A DNA stretch of 64,000 bases, taken from assembly GCF_020103695.1 (NCBI RefSeq), contig NZ_JAHXBF010000001.1:868001-932000 (forward strand), read 5' to 3'. The stretch comes from Hyalangium versicolor (GTDB taxonomy: Bacteria; Myxococcota; Myxococcia; Myxococcales; Myxococcaceae). The translations under genes and the position numbers were made by a program. The notes below the pieces were generated by a model. The model was not told the DNA's origin, did not search any database, and worked only from the letters and a program-made list of their open reading frames with translations. Within the stretch, counting starts at the first letter, position 1; every line of letters starts with the position of its first letter. This document shows positions 17,525 through 28,105 of the stretch, one piece after another.

Positions 17525-18636
17525 GCCCGCTTGCCCGCAATCCGCGAGTCCTGGTGGTGGATGACAACGCGGCGTTCCTCGACAACCTTCAGGAACTGCT
17601 CGGGGATGCGGGCTATGAGGTCCGCATCGCGGAGAGCTGCCGGGCCGCTCGCGAATGCGCGAAGGACGGCTTTGACGTGGCGCTGGTGGACCTGCGCCTG
17701 CCAGATGGCGACGGCACGGCGCTGGCCGCCGAGCTGAAGCAGGAGCTGCCCGAGTCCGAGGTGGTGCTGCTCACCGGCTTCGCCACGCTGGAGACGGCGG
17801 TGGAGGCGGTGCGGGCCGGGGCCTGTGCATACCTGATGAAGCCGTGCGCACCTCAGGATCTGCTGCTCACGCTGGAGCAGGCCATGCGGCAGGTGCGGCT
17901 GCACGCGGAGAAGCGCGAGCTGGCTCGCCGTGCGCAGGTGACGGAGAAGCTGGCGGCGGTGGGGACGATGACGGCGGGCCTGTCCCACGAGATCCGCAAC
18001 CCGCTCAATGCCGCGGCGCTGCAGCTCTCGGTGCTAGAGCGGCGCGTGCGCAAGCTCTCGGAGGCTCAGCAGGGCCCGTTGCTGGAGCCCCTCAGCCTGG
18101 TGCGTGACGAGATCCGGCGGCTGGATCACATCCTGGAGGACTTCCTGCAGTTCGCGCGGCCTCGGGATTTCCGCCCGGAGCCGGTGGAGGTGGAGCCGCT
18201 GCTGCGGCGGGTGGTGGATCTGCTCGGCGGCCAGGCCGAGGCGCGCAAGGTGCGGCTGGAGCGGGTGGGGGCTGCCTCGACGGCTCGGGTCCCGGGCGAG
18301 GAGGAGCGGTTGCGGCAGGTGCTCATCAACCTGGCGCTCAATGCCCTGGAGGCGACGCCTGCGGGAGGTGAGGTCCGCATCTCGGCGGGGGAGGATGGCC
18401 AGAGCGTGTGGGTGACGGTGGATGACACGGGGCCAGGGGTGCCCAGTGAGGTAAGGGACCGCATCTTCGAGCCCTTCTTCACCACGAAGGCCCAGGGCTC
18501 GGGGCTGGGGCTCTCCATCGTGCACTCCATCGTGACGCAGCACGGCGGAACACTGGAAGTCGGTGATGCACCAGGGGGGGGAGCGCGCTTCTTCTTGAGA
18601 TTGCCCAAGGCCCCTCCTGTCGTGGCCTACCGGTGA
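17521..18636 (+). CDS. Receiver-histidine kinase hybrid (REC-HisKA-HATPase)
   Basis: The 371-aa soluble protein starts with a receiver domain (D57 in LVDLRLPDGDG, KP at 107-108). It continues with a HisKA domain (H156 in GLSHEIRNPLNAA) and an HATPase domain (NLALNALEATP, DTGPGVP, GSGLGLSIVHSI). Having the receiver in front suggests that its own kinase activity is set by phosphate from another kinase, most simply the globin-coupled kinase two genes upstream. The ATGA overlap with the double-receiver gene shows translational coupling. Its terminal output is not encoded nearby on this strand; the NtrC-type regulator at 21-22.5 kb is a possible target (inference). Confidence 0.9.
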   Translation: MSPLARNPRVLVVDDNAAFLDNLQELLGDAGYEVRIAESCRAARECAKDGFDVALVDLRLPDGDGTALAAELKQELPESEVVLLTGFATLETAVEAVRAGACAYLMKPCAPQDLLLTLEQAMRQVRLHAEKRELARRAQVTEKLAAVGTMTAGLSHEIRNPLNAAALQLSVLERRVRKLSEAQQGPLLEPLSLVRDEIRRLDHILEDFLQFARPRDFRPEPVEVEPLLRRVVDLLGGQAEARKVRLERVGAASTARVPGEEERLRQVLINLALNALEATPAGGEVRISAGEDGQSVWVTVDDTGPGVPSEVRDRIFEPFFTTKAQGSGLGLSIVHSIVTQHGGTLEVGDAPGGGARFFLRLPKAPPVVAYR

Positions 18637-18653
18637 GGTAGCCTGCGCTCTCG

Positions 18654-20840
18654 ATGCTCCGGTACGCCCTCACGCTCTTCGCCAGCGCCTTCCTGCTCTT
18701 CGGAGTCCAGCCGCTGGTGGGCAAGTTCGCACTGCCGTGGTTCGGCGGCACACCCGCGGTGTGGACGGCGTGCATGCTCTTCTTCCAGGCGGCGCTGCTG
18801 GCCGGCTACGCCTACGCGCATGGGGTGGCCACGCGCCTGACGCCGCGCTCCCAGGTGAAGCTGCACCTGGCGTTGCTGGGGATCACGGTGGTGGTGCTCG
18901 GTGCGCGCGCGCTGTGGGTGGGCTCGCCCGTGGCGCCTGGGCCGGAGTGGAGGCCGGAGGGGGTAGAGGGGCTCACCGGGCGGCTCCTGGCGATGCTGGC
19001 GGTGACCATTGGCCTGCCCTTCTTCGTGCTGTCCACCACCGCGCCGCTGCTCCAGAGCTGGTTTGCCCGGGCGCGGCCGGGGGCTTCGCCCTATCGGCTC
19101 TACGCGCTGTCGAACGCGGGCTCGCTGCTGGCGCTGCTGAGCTACCCCTTCCTCATTGAGCCGTACGTGCCGCGCAGCGTGCAGGGCTGGAGTTGGGCCG
19201 CGGGCTTCGTCCTCTTCGTGGTGGGCTGTGCCGTGTGCGCTGGGGATCTATGGAAGCACGCGGCCCCTTCCGGACCGGCGCGGACGGAGTCTCCAGAGCA
19301 GGCGAGTCCTCTGGCGGAGGAGGAGGCTCGGCCGGGGCTCGGGAGGACGGTGGCATGGCTGGGGCTGAGCGCGTGCGCGTCGGTGTTGCTGCTGGCCACG
19401 ACGAACCAGCTCTCCCAGGACGTGGCGGCCGGGCCTTTTCTGTGGGTGCTGCCGCTGGCGATCTACCTGCTCACCTTCATCCTCGCCTTCGAGCGGGAAG
19501 CGCTGTACTCGCGTGCGTTCTTCTCCCTGCTCCTCATCGCCTCGGTGGCGGGCGTCACGCGGGTCGTCCTCCTGGGGCCGCACACGCCCCTCGGTTTCCA
19601 GATCCTCGCGTATGGCGCGGCGCTGCTGGCGGGCTGCATGGTGTGCCATGGAGAGCTGTACCGCCTGCGGCCGGCACCGCGCCACCTGAGCGCCTTCTAC
19701 CTCTGGGTGTCGGTGGGCGGAGTGCTGGGAGGGCTCATCGTCAGCATCGTGGCGCCGCGCCTCTTCGTCACCTACGCGGAGTACCCGTTGGCGCTGGCGG
19801 CCTGCTGCCTCATTGCCCTGGTGACGATGTTCGTGCGTCCACCCGGCGAGGATCAGCTGGCACGGCTGCGGCGGAGCCTGCGGATGTTCCTGCTGGCCTT
19901 CGTCATCGTGGGGTTGGGCGTGGCTGTGGCGGACTTCCGCTTCGAGGTGCGGCTCACGGCGCGGAACTTCTTCGGGGTGGTGCAGGTGTTGGAGCAGGGC
20001 CGGGGCAAGCCGGAGGATCACCGCTTCACGCTCAAGCACGGCGCCATCGCCCACGGTGTCCAGTACACCGAGCCCCCCAAGCGGCAGCTCCCCATGTCCT
20101 ACTTCACGACCGAGAGCGGCCTGGGGCTGGCCATCGCCGAGCACCGGCGCCTGCGCGAGGCAGTGGGGCTGCCTGCCGGCCTGCGCATCGGTGTGCTGGG
20201 GCTGGGCGTGGGCTCCTCGGCCGCGCTGGCCCGGGCGGAGGACACGGTCCGCTTCTACGAGATCAACCCGAAGATCATCTCCCTGGCGCGCGGGGAGGGG
20301 GGCTTCTTCAGCTACCTGGCGGAGACCCCCGCGCGGGTGGAGATCGTCGAGGGCGACGCGCGCATCTCGCTGGAGCGGGAGTTGGAGCGCGGCGAGGCCC
20401 AAGGCTTCGACGTGCTCGCGGTGGACACTTTCAGCTCGGATTCCATCCCCGTGCATCTCCTCACCGAGGAGGCGGTCTCCGTCTACCGCCGGCACCTGGG
20501 GCCTCATGGGGTGCTGGCGCTGCACATCAGCAACGCGCACCTGGACCTGGTGCCTATCGCGCTGGCGCACGCCCGGACGTTCGGGATGCACGCCACGCTC
20601 GTCGTCTACGATCCGGAGGATCGCTCGGCGCGCAGCGTGTGGATTCTCCTGAGCCCGGACGTGGAGTTCTCGTGGGGCCCCACCTTCGTGAAGGCCACGT
20701 CGAAGGTGAGCCGCCTGGAACTGCTAGGCCCTCCATCCGTCACCTGGACGGATGAACGAGGCAGCGTGCTGCCTCTGCTCCGGAAGGGGAGCTGGCATGC
20801 CCAGGTGCGCGAGCTCGTCGTCCCGGCGGTCGCGCGCTGA
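18654..20840 (+). CDS. Membrane-fused spermidine synthase-like protein
   Basis: The 728-aa protein joins a polytopic membrane half (about 1-430, with roughly ten hydrophobic segments, opening with LTLFASAFLLFGVQPLVGKF) to a soluble methyltransferase-fold domain of the spermidine synthase type. The latter shows VLGLGVGSSAAL near residue 512, FYEINPKI, EGDARISLE and LAVDTFSSDSIPVHLLTEEA. Soluble spermidine synthases carry GGGDGG where this has GLGVGS. The product may therefore use another substrate, so polyamine synthesis should not be assumed. It starts 17 bp after the receiver-kinase stop and may belong to that transcript. It converges on the small minus-strand gene. Confidence 0.85.
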   Translation: MLRYALTLFASAFLLFGVQPLVGKFALPWFGGTPAVWTACMLFFQAALLAGYAYAHGVATRLTPRSQVKLHLALLGITVVVLGARALWVGSPVAPGPEWRPEGVEGLTGRLLAMLAVTIGLPFFVLSTTAPLLQSWFARARPGASPYRLYALSNAGSLLALLSYPFLIEPYVPRSVQGWSWAAGFVLFVVGCAVCAGDLWKHAAPSGPARTESPEQASPLAEEEARPGLGRTVAWLGLSACASVLLLATTNQLSQDVAAGPFLWVLPLAIYLLTFILAFEREALYSRAFFSLLLIASVAGVTRVVLLGPHTPLGFQILAYGAALLAGCMVCHGELYRLRPAPRHLSAFYLWVSVGGVLGGLIVSIVAPRLFVTYAEYPLALAACCLIALVTMFVRPPGEDQLARLRRSLRMFLLAFVIVGLGVAVADFRFEVRLTARNFFGVVQVLEQGRGKPEDHRFTLKHGAIAHGVQYTEPPKRQLPMSYFTTESGLGLAIAEHRRLREAVGLPAGLRIGVLGLGVGSSAALARAEDTVRFYEINPKIISLARGEGGFFSYLAETPARVEIVEGDARISLERELERGEAQGFDVLAVDTFSSDSIPVHLLTEEAVSVYRRHLGPHGVLALHISNAHLDLVPIALAHARTFGMHATLVVYDPEDRSARSVWILLSPDVEFSWGPTFVKATSKVSRLELLGPPSVTWTDERGSVLPLLRKGSWHAQVRELVVPAVAR

Positions 20841-20863
20841 GCTGCGAGCCCAAGCCTTGGGGA

Positions 20864-21010
20864 CTACGGGCCCGCCTTGGAATCCTTGTTCTTCTTGTCA
20901 TCGGACTTGTGGATGTCCACGCGCGAACTCCACAGGCCAGGCCCCAGGAGCACGACGAGTAGGACCGTCACCGCCAGACCGATCAACATCTCCAGCCAGA
21001 ACTCCTCCAC
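20864..21010 (-). CDS. Small 48-aa single-span membrane protein
   Basis: A GTG at 21008-21010 with GGAGGG four bases upstream opens a 48-codon frame. The product begins VEEFWLEM, has one strong hydrophobic segment (LIGLAVTVLLVVLLGPGLW, about 9-27) and a charged tail rich in Lys and Asp (HKSDDKKNKDSK). It has the form of a small inner-membrane protein with a cytoplasmic or periplasmic charged tail. It lies 54 bp downstream of the NtrC-type gene on the same strand. I do not recognise the family. The strong ribosome site and clean membrane-plus-tail layout make it likely real. Confidence 0.6.
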   Translation of the reverse strand: MEEFWLEMLIGLAVTVLLVVLLGPGLWSSRVDIHKSDDKKNKDSKAGP

Positions 21011-21064
21011 ACATCCCTCCAGAGAAGCGAGGCCTGATTTCCTCGGGCCTCGCCCCTCAACCTA

Positions 21065-22474
<1,410 letters not shown>

Positions 22475-22534
22475 GAGGGTTCACGCTAGCAGGGCCCGCG
22501 GCCCGCGGAAGGGGTTGAAGGGTGCTCCGGGGGG

Positions 22535-23944
22535 TCAGGGGAGGCCGAAGAAGCGAAGGACCCAGGGACCTGTGAAGGTGATGACGCCGCAGCCCAGCAC
22601 CATGAGCGGCAGGCCCACGCGCAGCATGTCCGAAGAGTCCACGCCACCCTCACCCGCGACCATGGCGTTGGGCGGGGTGCTGATGACGAAGGGGATGCCG
22701 AAGGAGCACCCCATGGCCACGAGGATGGGCATGGAGGCGGAGGGGAAGAGCTGGACGGAGATGGGAACGAGGAGCGCCGCGGTGCCGGTGTTGCTCATGA
22801 GAGCCGAGAGCAGCGCCGCCAGCCCCACGATCAGCCCCACCTGGGCCACCTGGGGCCAGGTGCTCCAGTCCACCCCGTGCAGCGCGGTGGCCACCACGCC
22901 CGAGTGTTCCACGAGCCGGCCCAGGGAGATGCCTCCGGCGATGAGCAGGAGCGTGGACCAGTCCAGCCGCCCGAGATCCTCGCGCCGCAGCAGGCCGCTG
23001 CCGAAGAGAGCGGCAGTGGCCCCCAATGCCACGAGCGGCGCTGGCAGGCCGTGCAGGGGCTCGGAGAGCCAGAGGCCCGCGCACGCGGCGAAGATGCCGA
23101 GCACCCAGCGGGCGCGTGTGTCCAGCTTGCGGGGGAGGGTGGCGGGCAGCTCGAAGCGGCCTCGCACCCGGTAGCCCACCACGAGGAGCAGGAAGCCCAG
23201 CCCGAGCATCAGCCCCGTGAGGGGCAGGGCGAAGGCCATCCACTTCACGAACGTCACCTGCGTATAGGGAGTGGCCGCGGAGATGGCGATCGCGTTGGGG
23301 CCCGTTCCCACCGGTGTGGCCATGCCTCCGAAGTTCGCCCCGAGCGCCACGGACAGCAGCAGGGCCCGCCGCAAGGCGGTGTCGTGGTGGGAGGCCTGGA
23401 GCAGCGGTCGGAGGGAGGCCAGCATCATCGCCGCGGCGGCGATGTTCGACATCCACATGGACAGGAAGGCCACGCCGAAGGTGATGAGCAGCATCAGCAG
23501 CCGGCGGCTCCCGCGGGCCAGGCGGACCACGTGCTGCGCCACGGCCTGGTCCAGCCCGTGCCGCGAGGCGGCGACCTCGAGGGTGAAGCCGCCCAGGAAG
23601 AGCGCCAGCACCGGATCCGCGCACCACGCGAGTACCGCGGACAGCTTGTAGGCGGGCTGCAGCGGGCCCAGCAGCGCGGCGGTTCCCCCGAGCAGCAGCA
23701 GGGTGGGGACAAAGGGGGGCACCAGCTCGGTGAGCCACAGCGTCAGGCACACCCCAGCGATCGCGATCGAGCGGGCGATGATGGGGTTGTCCACTCCCAG
23801 CCAGGCCACGAGGACGCTGGCGGCCACGCCCGCGAGGGCGAGCGCGGGTCTCACCCAGTGCTTCGAGCCGGAAGTGGTAGGAGCGGTGGGGGCCTGGGAC
23901 TCCGAGCCGTTGCTCGGGAGCGCATGGAGGGGGGGGGAGTTCAT
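22535..23944 (-). CDS. DASS/SLC13 family anion transporter
   Basis: The 469-aa inner-membrane protein has about 11-12 hydrophobic segments. It carries the two paired substrate/sodium motifs of the DASS family: WMSNIAAAAMM in the first half and LMSNTGTAALLVP in the second, plus GTGPNA and the conserved ISTPPNAM loop. Members import dicarboxylates, citrate or sulfate with sodium; the substrate cannot be fixed here. It starts 3 bp downstream of the universal stress protein gene, so the two are very likely co-transcribed with the CBS gene further upstream. Confidence 0.9.
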   Translation of the reverse strand: MNSPPLHALPSNGSESQAPTAPTTSGSKHWVRPALALAGVAASVLVAWLGVDNPIIARSIAIAGVCLTLWLTELVPPFVPTLLLLGGTAALLGPLQPAYKLSAVLAWCADPVLALFLGGFTLEVAASRHGLDQAVAQHVVRLARGSRRLLMLLITFGVAFLSMWMSNIAAAAMMLASLRPLLQASHHDTALRRALLLSVALGANFGGMATPVGTGPNAIAISAATPYTQVTFVKWMAFALPLTGLMLGLGFLLLVVGYRVRGRFELPATLPRKLDTRARWVLGIFAACAGLWLSEPLHGLPAPLVALGATAALFGSGLLRREDLGRLDWSTLLLIAGGISLGRLVEHSGVVATALHGVDWSTWPQVAQVGLIVGLAALLSALMSNTGTAALLVPISVQLFPSASMPILVAMGCSFGIPFVISTPPNAMVAGEGGVDSSDMLRVGLPLMVLGCGVITFTGPWVLRFFGLP

Positions 23945-23947
23945 CCG

Positions 23948-25300
23948 TTACGCGTCCTGGGATGGGCGGACGATGAACATGGGTCGCGTGCCATGGAGCA
24001 ACACTTCCTGCGCCACGGAACCGGCCAGGGCGCGCGTGAGCCCGGAGCGTCCATGGGTGGCCAGGCAGATGACGTCGCAGTCCAGACGCTCCGCGGCCTG
24101 GCAGATGGCCTCGGAGACCTTCCGTCCTGTGATGATCTCCACGCGCGTGGTGATGCCGCGAGCGGTGGCCTCGGGAGGGATGAGGGCCCGGAGCTCCGCG
24201 AGGAGCTGCTCCCGCTCGGCGCGCTCCTGGGACGAGGTGGGCTCGGGGAGCGCATAGCCGGAGGCGACAGATGCGCTGCCCTGAGGCGGTGGCAGCACAT
24301 GGAGCAAGTAGACGGTGCCCCCAGCCGGGGCCAGCGCGTAGGCATGGCGCACGCCAGTGGAGCCCAGCTCGGACAGATCCGTGGGAGCCAGCACCCGGCG
24401 CACGTGCGGGATGGTCCGCGTCACGGCGGCACTGACGGGCACGCAGAGGACGGAGGAGGGCGAGTGGTGCAGGACATTCTGCGAGACGGACCCGTGCCAC
24501 CACTTGCTTGTCCCGGAGCGCTGGTGCGTGCCCACCACCACCAGATCCACGGCCTCCTTGCGGGCCAGTTGGACGAGCGACTCGGACGGACGGCCGAGGC
24601 CGGGCTCGAGGTGCACCCAGACGGAGCCGCTGCCAGGCATGGCCCCCAGGCGCGCCGTGAGATCGCGGCGGAGCGCCTGTTCGGCCTCGGGCGTCACGTC
24701 CGTCGAGGGCGAGGGCGGCATTCCATAGCGTGCGTGCGCATCCGCGCCCCAGAAGTGGTGGGCGGCCATGACTTCGCACGGGCCGAGGGTTCGCAGCCGC
24801 CGCACCCAGGCCACGGCGGCGTCCGAGGGCCCGGAGAAGTTCAGCCCGAGCAGCAACCGCAGGGAGCGCTCACCCCTGGCCCAGGACTCGATGGGCTGGG
24901 GGGCCTTCAGCACGAGGACGGGGCAGCGCGCGGACTGCACCACCTGATCCGCCACGCTGCCGATGCGCCACCTCGGGGCTCTCTGCCCGTGGTGCGAGAG
25001 CACGATGAGCGAGGCGTGGACCTGGGACGCCAACTCCACGAGCACCTCGTCCGGGGCACCATCGAGCAGGTGCGGGGTGACGCTCACCTCGCGCCGGCGC
25101 AGCTCCTGGGCCTGCTGCTCCAGGCGCGCGGTGGCCTCGCGCCGCACCGCTTCGAGCAGGGAGGCCGAGCCTCCGCTGCTTCCATACTCCACGACGTGGG
25201 CCAGATGGAGCACCTCTCCCGTGCGGCGGGCCAGGGCGGCCGCGGCCAGGGCGGCCACGGCGGCGTGCTCCGAGAAATCTGTTCCGAAGACAATGGCCAT
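23948..25300 (-). CDS. Universal stress protein with three USP domains
   Basis: The 450-aa protein contains three tandem USP folds. Domain 1 is about residues 1-133 (start MAIVFGTDFSEHA, end CPVLVLKAP). Domain 2 is about 145-290 (GLNFSGPSDAA, VVVGTHQRSG, SVLCVP). Domain 3 is about 298-450 (VLAPTDLSELGS, CLATHGRSGLTRALAGSVAQEVL, MFIVRP). Domain 3 keeps the ATP-binding GxSGx9GS-like pattern best, and domain 2 keeps a weaker form. Most USPs have one or two domains, so three is uncommon. It sits between the CBS gene and the DASS transporter on the same strand, suggesting an energy- or nucleotide-sensing role for that transporter unit (inference). Confidence 0.9.
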   Translation of the reverse strand: MAIVFGTDFSEHAAVAALAAAALARRTGEVLHLAHVVEYGSSGGSASLLEAVRREATARLEQQAQELRRREVSVTPHLLDGAPDEVLVELASQVHASLIVLSHHGQRAPRWRIGSVADQVVQSARCPVLVLKAPQPIESWARGERSLRLLLGLNFSGPSDAAVAWVRRLRTLGPCEVMAAHHFWGADAHARYGMPPSPSTDVTPEAEQALRRDLTARLGAMPGSGSVWVHLEPGLGRPSESLVQLARKEAVDLVVVGTHQRSGTSKWWHGSVSQNVLHHSPSSVLCVPVSAAVTRTIPHVRRVLAPTDLSELGSTGVRHAYALAPAGGTVYLLHVLPPPQGSASVASGYALPEPTSSQERAEREQLLAELRALIPPEATARGITTRVEIITGRKVSEAICQAAERLDCDVICLATHGRSGLTRALAGSVAQEVLLHGTRPMFIVRPSQDA

Positions 25301-25339
25301 GGGCGCGCCTTTCCTTTCGTGGAGGGCTGTGGGGCTGGA

Positions 25340-25771
25340 TTACTCCTCGTACTCGGCTGCCTCGCTCATCCGGTCCAGGTCGCCGATGAGCTGCTGCGCG
25401 TAGCGCACCAGGTCAGCCTCCGTGAGGATGCCCAGCAGCCTGCCTTCCTCTCCCACGACGGGAAGGCAGCCGAACTTGTTGTCCAGCATGAGCTTCACCG
25501 CCTCGCGCAGGGACATGTCCGGCTTCACCGTCCGCACCTCGCGGTTCATGATGTCCGCCGCCCAGAGGGGATTCTTCGCCGGATCCGGGCACTTGAGGGC
25601 GGTGGCCTTGAGGAGATCGCGGTGGGTGATGAGCCCCACCAGTTTGCCCTCGCGCACGACGGGCAGGTGCCGGATGCGGTGCAGGCGGAGCAGCTCGTCC
25701 GCGATTGCCAGGTTCTGCGACTCCTTGAGGGTGACCAGGTCCCGGGTCATCAGCTCGCCAACGGTCTTCAT
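25340..25771 (-). CDS. Two-CBS-domain protein
   Basis: The 143-aa protein is a tandem CBS pair. CBS1 runs from MTRDLVTLKESQ to LVGLITHRDLLKA and CBS2 from IMNREVRTVKPDMSL to LLGILTEADLVRY, forming one Bateman module that usually binds adenine nucleotides. It has no other domain and is presumably a regulator of a partner protein. The 39-bp gap to the USP gene and shared strand suggest an operon of CBS, USP and DASS genes. Confidence 0.92.
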   Translation of the reverse strand: MKTVGELMTRDLVTLKESQNLAIADELLRLHRIRHLPVVREGKLVGLITHRDLLKATALKCPDPAKNPLWAADIMNREVRTVKPDMSLREAVKLMLDNKFGCLPVVGEEGRLLGILTEADLVRYAQQLIGDLDRMSEAAEYEE

Positions 25772-25954
25772 ACGTTCAGGCTCCAGCGCGAAGAGTGCGT
25801 GGGGACTCGCTTATGCAGTTTCGGGTCCAAGCCAGGCCGCCTCGAAGGGACGGTGGGGCTGTCCTCCAGAGGGCGCAAGGTTTGCGCGGCTGCCTGCTAC
25901 CCCGCAGAACCTGCGCGGGCGGGTTGAATGGCCCTGCCGTGTGAGATAGACCCG

Positions 25955-27979
<2,025 letters not shown>

Positions 27980-28105
27980 AGACCCACCCGACTTTAGATC
28001 CTCTGGCAAACATCTGCCTCATTGCTTATTCGCTTTGAGGTGCATGAAGTTGTCTATGGGGCGCTGCCCACCGATAGTCACGGTTTCCGGATGGTCTAGG
28101 GATCG

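Noticed and set aside
22877..25927. A 1016-codon open frame on the plus strand
   Set aside because: It is antisense to the DASS, USP and CBS genes, which have clear motifs and codon use. The frame stays open because of high GC third-position bias, and its translation is low-complexity His/Gly/Arg-rich.
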